Positions 1 through 8,546 of a stretch of 64,000 bases of DNA are shown here, piece after piece; position 1 is the first letter of the stretch, and the number at the start of each line of letters is the position of its first letter. A program made the position numbers and the translations under genes. The DNA is from Lacticaseibacillus mingshuiensis (GTDB taxonomy: Bacteria > Bacillota > Bacilli > Lactobacillales > Lactobacillaceae). The stretch is from positions 1 to 64,000 of the forward strand of contig NZ_BOLS01000007.1 in NCBI RefSeq assembly GCF_016861785.1, read 5' to 3'. A model generated the notes under the pieces. That model was not told the DNA's origin. It saw nothing but the letters and a program-made list of their open reading frames with translations, and ran no database searches.

Positions 1-319
1 CTCACCATTCTTCATGATGAGGTAAGGGTACTGCTGGGGCGCTGCCTTTTACATACGGTCAGTTATTGGGTGCTTACTAGGCTGGTAGCGGTCGGGCAAG
101 TCGAGTCGGTCTCCGTAAGGCGATACGAGACGCCGGCTTGTCGCGGACACCTGGGTGACGTGCCGATGGGTCAATGAGAAGCTGCCGAAAATTGGTGGCG
201 AGATGATGAAAAAGTCGCGCTAGGCCACGCCAAATGGGCCGCAATCTGCTAAAATCATGGCAATGGTCACAACAAGTTCAATCGCCAATCGCGAACGGGC
301 CATCTAGGAGGGACGCATC
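1..319. other. Gene-free leader region before the thioredoxin gene
   Basis: I see no convincing gene here. The first frame is open from the window edge to a TGA near position 177, but the peptide looks like nothing known and has no coding character, so it is not called. A TGC-TAAAAT extended -10 box lies at 247-255 and could drive the gene that starts at 320; no good -35 hexamer precedes it. A GGAGGG ribosome site lies about 10 bases before the start at 320. Confidence 0.4.
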
Positions 320-655
320 ATGCCGCAAACGGTGAACACGAAAACATGGCAGTTGGCCGCGACTCAGCATAAACGGGTCGTCTTAGATCTGTGGGCGCCT
401 TGGTGTGGCCCGTGCCGGATGATCGCCCCGATGCTTGAAACATTGGAAGGTGAATTGCCAGTCACGGTGCTGCGGCTGAACATCGATGAGGACAAGACGG
501 CCACAGATGCCTTTCATGTGCAGAGCATTCCGACCCTGATCCTGTTCAAGAACGGCAAGGCATTTGAAAAAATCACTGGCGCCTACCCGAAGGCGCAACT
601 CGAGGCCCATTTGCGGCAGTCTTTTCAGCTGGAGGAAACGCGCGATGACGACTGA
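320..655 (+). CDS. Thioredoxin-like protein
   Basis: Cytoplasmic thiol-disulfide oxidoreductase of the thioredoxin fold, 111 aa, the usual length for a single-domain thioredoxin. The active site WCGPC is at residues 28-32 and the conserved cis-proline follows Ile at 70-71 (SIPTL), so both redox cysteines are present. No signal peptide. The stop overlaps the start of the next gene at 645, whose ribosome site (GGAGGAAA, 631-638) sits inside this gene, so the two are translationally coupled. Pairing with an exporter is unusual; this may be a secondary thioredoxin rather than the main TrxA, which I cannot decide from the window. Confidence 0.9.
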   Translation: MPQTVNTKTWQLAATQHKRVVLDLWAPWCGPCRMIAPMLETLEGELPVTVLRLNIDEDKTATDAFHVQSIPTLILFKNGKAFEKITGAYPKAQLEAHLRQSFQLEETRDDD

Positions 656-1394
656 GGACCTGTTACTGGACACCTGCTTGTTGGCGGGACGAATCATGAT
701 CGAGGGCGGCTCGGAAATGTACCGGGTCGACGACACCATGTCCCGCATCGCGAAAAACGCAGGGGAGTGCTCGGCGATGGTGTTCACCACGCCGACCGGG
801 ATCTTCGCAGCTGTGTCGAGTTCGCCGCTGGTGCAGCTGTCGCCGGTTCTCAGACGCGGCATCGATATGGAAAAGGTGGCGCGGGTGAATAACCTGTCGC
901 GCCAGTTTGCCGCACATGAGCTGACTCTCCCAGAGTTGCGGGAGGAGCTGATCAAAGTCGATCAACACACCCCGTATTTTCCATTCTGGCTGCAGGTGCT
1001 GGCCGCGGGGCTGTGCTCGACCACGTTGATGGTGATCTTTGCGCAGGCCTATGACTGGTTCGATATGCCACTGGCGGCGCTGGCCGGGGCGGTCGGCTAC
1101 TGGGTCTATGCCCGCGTGAGCCGCCTCACCAATGTGCGCTTTATTGCAGAGGCGATCGGGGCGCTCTGCGTTGGCCTCGCGTCATGGGCCGGCGTGCGCC
1201 TCGGAATCGGACATAACCTCGACAATGTGATCGTCGGGGCTGTCATGCCGCTGGTGCCTGGCGTCGCGATCACCAACTCGATTCGCGATATGTTGGCCGG
1301 CCATTTGATCTCCGGCATCGCGCGCGGAATGGAAGCCATTTTGTCCGCCTGCGCGATCGGTGTCGGCATTGCCGTGATCTTTAGATTCTTATGA
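645..1394 (+). CDS. Threonine/serine exporter ThrE family, N-terminal half (DUF1212)
   Basis: Membrane half of a split ThrE/YjjP-type exporter, 249 aa. The family moves threonine/serine (ThrE) or dicarboxylates (YjjPB) outward; substrate is not decided by the sequence. The first ~115 residues are a soluble DUF1212 domain containing the typical MIEGGSE stretch, followed by about five hydrophobic segments with MPLVPGVAITNSIRD near the end. The start at 645 is preferred over an upstream ATG at 564 because GGAGGAAA precedes it by 6 bases and the alignment of the family begins here. The partner half follows 13 bases downstream. Confidence 0.88.
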   Translation: MTTEDLLLDTCLLAGRIMIEGGSEMYRVDDTMSRIAKNAGECSAMVFTTPTGIFAAVSSSPLVQLSPVLRRGIDMEKVARVNNLSRQFAAHELTLPELREELIKVDQHTPYFPFWLQVLAAGLCSTTLMVIFAQAYDWFDMPLAALAGAVGYWVYARVSRLTNVRFIAEAIGALCVGLASWAGVRLGIGHNLDNVIVGAVMPLVPGVAITNSIRDMLAGHLISGIARGMEAILSACAIGVGIAVIFRFL

Positions 1395-1407
1395 TGGAGG
1401 AAGCGCC

Positions 1408-1872
1408 ATGCCATATTGGGTGCAGCTACTCGTTCAGCTCAGCTTCAGTTATCTGTCCACGGTGGCGTTTGCCATCATCATCAATGTGCCGCACCGCGCG
1501 CTGAACTTGGCCGGGTGGGCCGGCGCGACCGGCTGGATGGTCTATTGGCTCTTAATGGAAGTTCATGCGGGCCGCATGATGTCCAACTTGCTGGGTGCTT
1601 TTGCGATTGGGCTGGCCGGGATGATCTTTGCGCGGGTGAAAAAACTACCCGTGATTCTTTTCAATATTCCGGGCTTGGTCCCGCTGGTGCCTGGCGCCAC
1701 GGCGTATCAGGCGGTCCGGGCGCTGGTGCTGGGAAAATTCGATGACGCGATGCTTTTGACGGTGCGCGTCGCAATGGTCGCTGGGGCGATCGCGGTTGGC
1801 TACATGATGGCGCAACTGCTGGCCGAACAGACCTACAAGGCGCAGGCCAGGCGCGCGTCAAAAAATGAGTGA
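1408..1872 (+). CDS. Threonine/serine exporter, C-terminal half (DUF3815, ThrE_2)
   Basis: Small polytopic membrane protein, 154 aa, about four to five transmembrane segments. It carries the PGLVPLVPGATAYQAVRALV motif area typical of the YjjB/DUF3815 half of split ThrE exporters, and it directly follows the DUF1212 half with a GGAGG site before its ATG. The two proteins are expected to form one transporter in the cytoplasmic membrane. The operon of thioredoxin, first half, second half ends here; a strong promoter for the next transcript lies only about 20 bases past the stop. Confidence 0.88.
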   Translation: MPYWVQLLVQLSFSYLSTVAFAIIINVPHRALNLAGWAGATGWMVYWLLMEVHAGRMMSNLLGAFAIGLAGMIFARVKKLPVILFNIPGLVPLVPGATAYQAVRALVLGKFDDAMLLTVRVAMVAGAIAVGYMMAQLLAEQTYKAQARRASKNE

Positions 1873-1890
1873 CTGTTTTTTTCGCCGCGG

Positions 1891-1919
1891 TTGGCGGCCC
1901 GGCCAGCGCGTGGTATACT
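1891..1919 (+). promoter_or_regulatory. Strong sigma-A promoter, TTGGCG-17-TATACT
   Basis: The -35 TTGGCG is at 1891-1896 and the -10 TATACT at 1914-1919, spaced exactly 17 bases, with an extended TGG before the -10. It points at the structured RNA that ends with a hairpin terminator at 2057-2087; there is no open reading frame of note between them. Confidence 0.75.
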
Positions 1920-1925
1920 GAGGCC

Positions 1926-2087
1926 ATGCGATGAGTCGAGTAACCGGCAATGCCGGTGAAAGCACAGCTGGCTGTTTTACCGCCGGAATGCGGGGGTCAG
2001 TGGTCTGAGGTTGTGGAGCCAAGATGGCCTTATCTTGAAAAAGGTACTGTGAGCGAGCGCCGTGTCCTTCGGGATGCGGCGCTTTTT
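1926..2087 (+). ncRNA. Candidate structured small RNA of about 160 nt
   Basis: A strong promoter at 1891-1919 and an intrinsic terminator at 2057-2087 bracket about 160 bases without a reading frame. Visible helices: ACCGG-CAATG-CCGGT, AAGAT-GGCCTT-ATCTT, and an enclosing AGTAACC/GGTACT pairing near the two ends, giving a multi-branched fold. The size and free-standing architecture would suit a 6S RNA or another housekeeping RNA, but I do not recognise conserved 6S, SRP, tmRNA or riboswitch motifs and cannot assign a family. A cis leader for the LCP gene at 2217 is less likely because the terminator and a further 130 bases intervene. Confidence 0.5.
2057..2087 (+). terminator. Intrinsic terminator with UUCG tetraloop
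   Basis: GCGCCG at 2057-2062 pairs with CGGCGC at 2077-2082, extended inward by five more pairs around a TTCG loop, and is followed by five T residues. Confidence 0.85.
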
Positions 2088-2216
2088 GCATGCTCGCAGG
2101 CGCCGCGTACATGTTAATATTTGCTTAATGTCACCGCTTGCACCCAACTTTCTGATATGATACAGATGCGTGTGTAATACAATTGGACTAATACAAGCCG
2201 GTTAGGGGAGACAAGC

Positions 2217-3317
2217 ATGGCTGACAAGCGACGAGGGGAAAAACAAGATCATCAGCGCCATCTGATCGGGAAGCTGGTCATGATGGCTGTGCTGGCGGTG
2301 GCTTTTTTGGCGGCTGGCTATGCGGCGCGTTTGTGGACCCAGACAAAAACGGCGGTGGCCAAGACTTATGAAGTGGCCAAGACCAAGGAAGGCAAAACGG
2401 TCACCTATCATTCGGCGATCGATGGCACCAAGCCGCTGAGCATTCTTTTGCTGGGCACGGACACCGGCGCATTTGGGCGGACCGAGACAAATGGGCGTAC
2501 GGATGCGATGATTCTGGTGACGATCGATCCGAAAGCGCAGCATACCACGATGACCTCGCTGCCACGGGACATGCTCAGTGTGATGGCCGACTCGGGCGAC
2601 ATGACTGGCCAGTTCGCCAAGCTTAACGCGGCGTACGCGTATGGCGGCGCCAGCGCGTCCATCCAGACGGTCCATGATTATCTCAATGTCCCGATCAACA
2701 AATACGTGGTCGTCAACATGTCTGGCCTTGCGAAGATCGTGGATGCGGTCGGGGGCATCGACATCGACGTCAAGTTCGGCTGGACCGACAAGGATGTGGG
2801 CAACCAGACCTTCGTTAAGGGGAAGCAGCACGTCAACGGCAAACGTGCCTTGGCCTATGCTCGGATGCGCCACGAGGATCCGGAAGGCGACAACGGCCGG
2901 GCCAAACGCCAGCAGGAAGTCATCGAGGCGATCGTCAAAAAGGCGCTGTCCGCTAGCTCCCTTAGTAATTATGAAAATGTGATGGCCTCCTTATCCTCCA
3001 CGATGCGCACGGATCTCTCCTTCGATGATCTGCTCGCGATCGCGGCCAAATACCGGGCGGCCGCCAGCAACATCACCAAGGATGCGATCAAGGCCACCGG
3101 GGCTTGGGTCACGGATGGCTCGGGCATGCAATCCGCCTACCAAGTCGCGACGACTGCGGAATTGCAGCGGGTGTCGGATGCGATTCGCAAAGAGCTAGGC
3201 TTGGCGAGTGTACCGCTCACCGGCAAAGTGATCGAGGAAAATAAGCTCAATGCCGCCAATGGGATGCCGCTGGGCGACGGCGGCAATCCGATCTACACGT
3301 TGTACAACGTGCAATAA
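2217..3317 (+). CDS. LCP family protein (LytR-CpsA-Psr), wall polymer ligase
   Basis: Membrane-anchored phosphotransferase of the LytR-CpsA-Psr family, which attaches teichoic acids or capsule polymers to peptidoglycan on the outside of the membrane. 366 aa: short basic N-terminus, one transmembrane segment at about residues 17-37, then the LCP domain from about 72 (SILLLGTDTG), with the arginine-bearing NGRTDAMILVTID stretch and RMRHEDPEGDNGRAKRQQE typical of the active-site region. The start has AGGGGAG seven bases before it. It is monocistronic: a hairpin terminator follows at 3330-3376. Length and motifs fit the family well. Confidence 0.92.
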   Translation: MADKRRGEKQDHQRHLIGKLVMMAVLAVAFLAAGYAARLWTQTKTAVAKTYEVAKTKEGKTVTYHSAIDGTKPLSILLLGTDTGAFGRTETNGRTDAMILVTIDPKAQHTTMTSLPRDMLSVMADSGDMTGQFAKLNAAYAYGGASASIQTVHDYLNVPINKYVVVNMSGLAKIVDAVGGIDIDVKFGWTDKDVGNQTFVKGKQHVNGKRALAYARMRHEDPEGDNGRAKRQQEVIEAIVKKALSASSLSNYENVMASLSSTMRTDLSFDDLLAIAAKYRAAASNITKDAIKATGAWVTDGSGMQSAYQVATTAELQRVSDAIRKELGLASVPLTGKVIEENKLNAANGMPLGDGGNPIYTLYNVQ

Positions 3318-3329
3318 ATGGGGCGAGAC

Positions 3330-3376
3330 AAAAACGGGAACCAAATTCGCACACTGCGGATCAGGTTCCCGTTTTT
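3330..3376. terminator. Bidirectional terminator after the LCP gene
   Basis: AAAAACGGGAACC at 3330-3342 pairs with GGTTCCCGTTTTT at 3364-3376. T-tracts exist on both strands, so it can end the LCP transcript and the leftward hydrolase transcript. Confidence 0.85.
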
Positions 3377-3509
3377 GCATGGGCGAGTTGGGCGGACCGG
3401 TTCGTTGGCCGGGTCCGGCTGCGGTTGGACGCTCGGCCGTGGCCGATCATGGCGAGCGCACTGCCTCGCCAGGTCGGTCTCGGCGCTGCCCTTCCGCCCG
3501 CGCTGGGGG

Positions 3510-4349
3510 TCATTGCTGCCGATCGCGGCCCGGGTTGCTGAGAATATTCTGTTTGATCATGTCGACGATCTGCTGGTTTTGCGGCAGTGCGCTGTGCTGG
3601 GCATCGGTGCCGGAAACAGTGAGCTGCGTGAAGCTGTGCACCGCCCCGAAAAAGATGTTGCGCCCGGCTTCCACACTGGCCAGGGGCACGATGCCATCAC
3701 CGCTGGCATTTTCGATGCCGGCCACCGAGATCACATCCAGCGACTTCGGTAATTTGGTGCGCGCCTTCATCATATCCGTGTACATCTGGGTGGGATTGGC
3801 CAGGCTGCTTTCCTCGAGGTTGAAAGGCGACCCCAGCGTCATGAGTTTATTCATGGTCACGGTATCGTCATCAACATATTTTTCCAAAAATAAAGTGAGG
3901 ACTAGGCCGCCGTTGCTGTGGCCAATCGCGGAAAACCGGTTGAAGTGGTAGCGGCCGGTCAGGTAGCTGAAGGCCGTCTTGAACCACTTCGCCTGGCGCT
4001 TGATGTTCGTGTAGCCGTCGCTGTTGTTGGCAAAGGCGACGACGATGTAAGGCTCATTGTCCCCCGCGGCGACCTCGCCGGAAAGTGAGAGCTTACCATT
4101 TTCGGCCACCGTTACCTTGAGCAGGCTGTGGCCGCGCGCCTGCTGGTTGAGCAGGGTGACCAGCGTGTTGAAGCGCTCCTGATTGGCAGAGCTGCCCGGC
4201 ACCAGAATCACCGGATGCATGCGGGAATTGTGCACCACCCGCGCTGACGAGACGTTCGATTTCATCCACTGGACACTGCTGATGGTGAGTGTCCCCGCTA
4301 CAAGCAGACCAAGTGCCAGCAGCAGCCATAGACGCAACTGTTTTTTCAA
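3510..4349 (-). CDS. Alpha/beta hydrolase, DUF915 family, membrane-anchored
   Basis: 279 aa serine-hydrolase-like protein common in lactobacilli. A basic N-terminus and a hydrophobic segment (about residues 5-25) look like a signal anchor, so it probably acts outside the membrane. The HPVILVPGSSAN stretch opens the hydrolase fold; the nucleophile elbow is GHSNGG, and a late GDGIVPLAS plus an AQHSALP histidine complete the expected triad. I take TTG at 4349 as the start: it overlaps the stop of the upstream EIIC gene (TTGA) and has GAAGG before it; the longer ATG frame would run deep inside that gene. Substrate unknown. Confidence 0.85.
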   Translation of the reverse strand: MKKQLRLWLLLALGLLVAGTLTISSVQWMKSNVSSARVVHNSRMHPVILVPGSSANQERFNTLVTLLNQQARGHSLLKVTVAENGKLSLSGEVAAGDNEPYIVVAFANNSDGYTNIKRQAKWFKTAFSYLTGRYHFNRFSAIGHSNGGLVLTLFLEKYVDDDTVTMNKLMTLGSPFNLEESSLANPTQMYTDMMKARTKLPKSLDVISVAGIENASGDGIVPLASVEAGRNIFFGAVHSFTQLTVSGTDAQHSALPQNQQIVDMIKQNILSNPGRDRQQ

Positions 4350-5551
4350 GAGACGGCACCTTCTTTCAACGCGATGCGCACGAACGGCAGGAAGATCAGC
4401 GTCGCCACCGCCAGCATCACCACGGCGAAAATGCCGGCGCGCCAATCGCCGTTCGTGCCCAGCAGCGCGATCAGCGGGCCAGGCGTTGTCGGCGGGACCT
4501 CAAACACGTTCGCGGCGAAAAGATGCAGCGCCAGCGCGCCAGCGGCCAGCAGCTGCACCACCAGTGGCGCGATGATCGCCGGAATCAGAAGGACCGGATC
4601 CAGCAGGGCGGGCAGGGTGAGCAGCGCCGGCAGCGGCAGGTTGACCAGGCTGGGCAAAAAGGCGGCGGATGGCACCTTGCGCCGGGCGATCACCACCGCG
4701 CAAAGGAGCGCCAGGGTCATGCCGGCGCCGCCCATGTTGGCAAACGGTGCATATGTCGTCATCAGCGTCAGGAGGTGCGGCAGGTTCGACCCGTGCGCGT
4801 GGCTCAGCGCATAATCCAGGTTTTCCGTGCTCCAGCCGCTACTGGAAAAACTGTTCAGCGTTGGCAACACACCCGGCAGACCGCACCAAATCAGGAGCGT
4901 GTTGACCACAGGCAGCAAAAACAAAAAGACATGCGGGCCGGGCAGGTTGGCGACTGATGTGATCACACCGGAAGAGACGACCGCCAGCTGCCAATAATGG
5001 CGAGTCGCGCCGATCGTGATGGCGAAGACGGTGACCCCCAACGCGAGGCAGGTGCGTGGCCGCACGCCGCGGGCCCAGTTGCGATCAAACAACCAGGCTA
5101 CAAACCCTGCGATCACCAATGAAACGAGCAGGCGGTCGCTGCCAAAATCAGAGAAGGTCGGTGGCCGCATGGTGGACAGATCCATAGAACCCAGGACCAC
5201 CACGGCGATCGCGGTCACCGGCGCAAAGATGTCGCGCCGCCGCTGGACCTCATAGGTGAAAAGCCCCACGATGGCCAGCGTGAGCAGGCCCCAGACCACC
5301 GGCGTCGCGGCCGCAAACGCGTGACCCACGGGTGCCCAACCCGGCATGCGATGTGGCAGATCATAGACTGCCGCAAAAAAGCCGTTATGGGAAAAAACGC
5401 TGGCCGTGATGGCACTGAGCGCCCCTGTAAACAATAAAAACGCGCGCAGCCGCCGTAGCGTTGTCATCAGCGCAGCCGGCCAAGGAAGCCCCCGCCACCA
5501 TTGATGCAGGCGCGTGAGGATGCGGTCGAGTCGCAGCCCAATTTTTCCCAA
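4346..5551 (-). CDS. PTS EIIC-like permease (lactose/cellobiose type), divergent
   Basis: Polytopic membrane protein, 401 aa, roughly ten hydrophobic segments. It resembles the CelB/LacE EIIC fold: a FANMGGAGMTLAL loop corresponds to the GGSG loop, and VNLPLPALLTLPALLDPVLLIP to the usual NEP-containing region, but the conserved glutamate is replaced (NLP). No EIIA, EIIB or sugar hydrolase gene is nearby. TTG at 5551 is chosen as start because GGAGG (5561-5565) lies nine bases upstream; no ATG start has a comparable site. It is translationally coupled to the DUF915 gene. It may be an uncoupled transporter or receptor rather than an active PTS permease. Confidence 0.7.
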   Translation of the reverse strand: MGKIGLRLDRILTRLHQWWRGLPWPAALMTTLRRLRAFLLFTGALSAITASVFSHNGFFAAVYDLPHRMPGWAPVGHAFAAATPVVWGLLTLAIVGLFTYEVQRRRDIFAPVTAIAVVVLGSMDLSTMRPPTFSDFGSDRLLVSLVIAGFVAWLFDRNWARGVRPRTCLALGVTVFAITIGATRHYWQLAVVSSGVITSVANLPGPHVFLFLLPVVNTLLIWCGLPGVLPTLNSFSSSGWSTENLDYALSHAHGSNLPHLLTLMTTYAPFANMGGAGMTLALLCAVVIARRKVPSAAFLPSLVNLPLPALLTLPALLDPVLLIPAIIAPLVVQLLAAGALALHLFAANVFEVPPTTPGPLIALLGTNGDWRAGIFAVVMLAVATLIFLPFVRIALKEGAVS

Positions 5552-5687
5552 GATGTGCCACCTCCGTTCGTGCGTCAACTGGGCGCACTGAGTACTGTTA
5601 TTATTGCGCGGCTGACCATTAATATCAATGCAGGCGCGGCGTGGCAATGGTAATATTAGGGCAGAGACGAACAAAGGAGTGCAAAAA

Positions 5688-6353
5688 ATGACAAAGCCAT
5701 TAGCAAAATACATCGACCATACCCTGCTCAAGCCGGAAGCCACGCAGGACCAGATCGACCGGGTCTTGGATGAAGCCAAGCAGTATGATTTCGCATCCGT
5801 GTGCATCAATCCGTACTGGGTCCCACGCGCGGCGGCGGCCTTGGCCGGAACCGATGTCACGGTGTGCACCGTGATCGGCTTTCCGCTGGGCGCAAACACG
5901 ACGACGATCAAGGTCGCCGAAGCCAAAGAGGCCATCGCCAATGGTGCCGGCGAGGTGGACATGGTCTTGAACATCGGCGAGCTCAAGGCAGGCCATGACG
6001 CGGCGGTGCAGGCGGATATCGCGGCGGTCGCGGATGCGGCCCATGCCGGTCACGCGCTGCTCAAAGTGATCATCGAAGCAGTGTTACTGACGGACGACGA
6101 AAAAGTCACGGCCTGCAAGCTGGCGGAAGCGGCGCATGCGGATTTCGTCAAGACCTCGACAGGCTTTGCAAACGGCGGCGCGACGGTCCATGATGTGGCG
6201 CTGATGAAGCAGACAGTCGGCGATCGCCTGCAAGTGAAGGCGGCAGGTGGCATTCACACCTACGCTGACGCCAAGGCGCTCATCGAGGCCGGGGCGGATC
6301 GCTTGGGCGCAAGCGCTGGTGTCGCCATCATGAAGGAAGCAGGCGAAGCGTAA
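5688..6353 (+). CDS. deoC: Deoxyribose-phosphate aldolase
   Basis: Cytoplasmic class I aldolase that splits 2-deoxyribose 5-phosphate into glyceraldehyde 3-phosphate and acetaldehyde, the last step of deoxynucleoside breakdown. 221 aa, a full-length bacterial DeoC. The Schiff-base lysine is Lys155 in FVKTSTGF and the second catalytic lysine is Lys184 in [11 protein letters not shown] at 5688 is preferred over the upstream frame start at 5628 because AAAGGAG precedes it and the family N-terminus begins here. First gene of deoCBD; its TAA overlaps the deoB ATG by one base. Confidence 0.97.
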   Translation: MTKPLAKYIDHTLLKPEATQDQIDRVLDEAKQYDFASVCINPYWVPRAAAALAGTDVTVCTVIGFPLGANTTTIKVAEAKEAIANGAGEVDMVLNIGELKAGHDAAVQADIAAVADAAHAGHALLKVIIEAVLLTDDEKVTACKLAEAAHADFVKTSTGFANGGATVHDVALMKQTVGDRLQVKAAGGIHTYADAKALIEAGADRLGASAGVAIMKEAGEA

Positions 6354-7546
6354 TGGAAAAATTCAAACGTGTCATCGCGATCGTCACAGATTCCATCGGC
6401 ATCGGCGAAGCGCCCGACGCCGCAAAATACAATGATGTCGGCGCAGATACGCTGGGCCATATCGGCGACTTTTTCAAAGGCGACTGGGCCTTGCCGAACT
6501 GGCAGCAGCTCGGACTTGGGAATATCCGCCGCGATGCCCCGATTCAAGGCGTTGAACCGATCGAAGGCCCGCTCGGTTATTTTGGCAAAATGTATGAGAT
6601 CTCGGCTGGCAAGGATAGCATGGACGGTCACTGGGAAATGATGGGCCTCCCGGTGACAGAACCGCTTGGCTTTTTCCCCAAGGGCTTTCCGGCTGAGTTG
6701 ATTCAAAAGATCGAGGATTTTTCTGGGCGCAAGGTGATCGTCAATCTGCCGTATTCTGGTACCGAAGTCATCGCCAAATACGGCGAACACCAGCTCAAGA
6801 CCGGTGATCTGATCGTGTACACGTCGGGGGATTCCGTTTTGCAGATCGCGGCGAACACCGCCGTCATTCCGCTGGCGGAGCTTTATAAGATCTGCGAATA
6901 TGCTCGTAGCATCACCACCGACCAGCCGTATCGCATTGGGCGTGTGATCGCGCGGCCGTATGTCGGCGATAGTGCGGACACATTCACCCGCACGTCGGAT
7001 CGCCACGACTATGCGCTGATGCCGAACGCGCCGACGGATCTCGACCGCCTGCAAGCGGCCGGCGTGCCAACTTATGGCGTGGGCAAGATCAATGACATCT
7101 TTTCTGGCCAGGGCCTGGATGACGGGGTGCACACCACTTCAAACGATGATGGCATGACGCAGACCATCAAGGCAGTCACGGACGGCCGGACGGGCTTTAT
7201 TTTCACCAATCTCGTGGACTTTGACGCGGTGTATGGCCACCGCCGCAACGCGCAAGGGGATGGCGATGCCTTGATGGCGTTTGACGCGCGGCTTGGCGAG
7301 CTGCTGGCGATCATGGAAGACGATGACCTGCTGATGATCACGTCCGACCACGGCAATGACCCGACCTTCCGTGGCACCGACCACACACGGGAATTTGTGC
7401 CGTTGGTTGTCTATTCGCCAGGCCTGCCGGGCAACGGTGACTTGGGTATCCGCTCGCCTTTTGCCGATATGGGGGCCACCATCTTGGCCAACTTCGGGGT
7501 CGCCAATGACGGCAGTGGTCAGTCATTTTTGAACGAGTTAAATTAG
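6353..7546 (+). CDS. deoB: Phosphopentomutase
   Basis: Converts (deoxy)ribose 1-phosphate to the 5-phosphate in the cytoplasm, feeding deoC. 397 aa, the standard length for this metal-dependent alkaline-phosphatase-superfamily enzyme. The first metal site is visible in [12 protein letters not shown] and a second in [19 protein letters not shown] near the C-terminus. It starts on the last base of the deoC stop codon, showing translational coupling. A small hairpin (7587-7609, no T-run) lies between deoB and deoD and may act as an RNA-processing or pausing site rather than a terminator. Confidence 0.97.
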   Translation: MEKFKRVIAIVTDSIGIGEAPDAAKYNDVGADTLGHIGDFFKGDWALPNWQQLGLGNIRRDAPIQGVEPIEGPLGYFGKMYEISAGKDSMDGHWEMMGLPVTEPLGFFPKGFPAELIQKIEDFSGRKVIVNLPYSGTEVIAKYGEHQLKTGDLIVYTSGDSVLQIAANTAVIPLAELYKICEYARSITTDQPYRIGRVIARPYVGDSADTFTRTSDRHDYALMPNAPTDLDRLQAAGVPTYGVGKINDIFSGQGLDDGVHTTSNDDGMTQTIKAVTDGRTGFIFTNLVDFDAVYGHRRNAQGDGDALMAFDARLGELLAIMEDDDLLMITSDHGNDPTFRGTDHTREFVPLVVYSPGLPGNGDLGIRSPFADMGATILANFGVANDGSGQSFLNELN

Positions 7547-7586
7547 CTTTATATAGGAAGAAAAAAGCTGTAAAGTGAGTTGACCA

Positions 7587-7609
7587 ACTGCGGCATTCCA
7601 TGCGGCAGT
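7587..7609 (+). other. Intra-operon hairpin between deoB and deoD
   Basis: ACTGC and GCAGT close an inner GCAT-TCC-ATGC hairpin with one G-G mismatch. It lacks a T-tract and sits about ten bases before the deoD ribosome site, so it could modulate processing or deoD translation. Confidence 0.4.
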
Positions 7610-7629
7610 AGGGCTGAAAGGAGCTCGTG

Positions 7630-8337
7630 ATGAGTACACATATCGAAGCCAAGCAGGGCGAGATCGCGGATGTCGTCTTGTTGCCAGGCGACCCACTCCG
7701 CGCCAAATACATTGCGGAGACCTATCTGGATGATCCGGTGCGCTATAACACGGTGCGCAACGCGTTTGGCTATACCGGCACCTATCAGGGCCGCCGCATT
7801 TCCGTTCAGGCGACGGGGATGGGAATTCCGTCCATTAGTATTTATATCACCGAGTTAATGGTCGATTATGGCGTGAAAACCCTGATTCGCGTGGGCACGG
7901 CAGGTGGGCTCGGCCCCGATGTGCATGTGCGCGATGTCGTGTTGGCGCAGGGTGCGACCACGGATTCCTCGATCATCCTCAATACATTTGGTGCGGGTCT
8001 GTATTTTGCCCCGCTCGCTGATTTTGGTCTGCTTCACCGGGCCTACCAATGCGCGCAGCAAAAACAGATCCGCGTCCATGTAGGCAACGTGCTCGGGGAG
8101 GATCGGTTCTACAACGACGAAATGGATCGGCAAAAGTTGATCGATTACGGCGTATTAGCCACCGAAATGGAAACACCGGCACTTTATTTACTCGCTGCAA
8201 AATATCACCGGCGGGCGCTGGCGGTCTTGACCGTGTCAAACCACCTGATCACAGGCGAGGAGACCACGGCGGAGGAGCGCCAGACGAGTTTTGACGAAAT
8301 GATCGTGCTTTCGTTAACCGTTGCACAAGGTCTGTAA
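7630..8337 (+). CDS. deoD: Purine-nucleoside phosphorylase, DeoD type
   Basis: Cytoplasmic hexameric-type phosphorylase that cleaves purine (deoxy)nucleosides with phosphate to base plus (deoxy)ribose 1-phosphate, the substrate of deoB. 235 aa. Visible family motifs are [15 protein letters not shown] at the N-terminus, RVGTAGGL in the middle and TEMETPALY near residues 175-185, and [15 protein letters not shown] in the C-terminal substrate loop. ATG at 7630 is chosen over GTG 7627 by its spacing from AAAGGAG. Third and last gene of deoCBD, closed by a strong terminator. Confidence 0.96.
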   Translation: MSTHIEAKQGEIADVVLLPGDPLRAKYIAETYLDDPVRYNTVRNAFGYTGTYQGRRISVQATGMGIPSISIYITELMVDYGVKTLIRVGTAGGLGPDVHVRDVVLAQGATTDSSIILNTFGAGLYFAPLADFGLLHRAYQCAQQKQIRVHVGNVLGEDRFYNDEMDRQKLIDYGVLATEMETPALYLLAAKYHRRALAVLTVSNHLITGEETTAEERQTSFDEMIVLSLTVAQGL

Positions 8338-8354
8338 CACAATTGAAAAATTTC

Positions 8355-8396
8355 ACCGGTCGGCGGGAGAAAATGCCCGCATGACCGGTTTTTTTT
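8355..8396 (+). terminator. Terminator of the deo operon
   Basis: ACCGGTC-GGCGGG arm from 8355 pairs with GCCCGC-(AT)-GACCGGT ending at 8389, then eight T residues. Confidence 0.88.
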
Positions 8397-8546
8397 GTAA
8401 CAAATGCGGCGCTTTCATCATGAACGAACAGGCATTCGGGTGCAAAGAATATTTGAACGTGTTAATGTGGTAACAGTTGCTTAAGAATCTTTAAAAATAA
8501 ATGCGTTTATCTGACGCGATAAGTAGTTTGAATGGAGGATCGTTGC

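Noticed and set aside
2138-2166. Promoter TTGCAC...TACAGA before the LCP gene
   Set aside because: An overlapping TATGAT box has only a 12-base spacer and the alternative -10 is weak, so no single promoter could be fixed; not listed as a feature.
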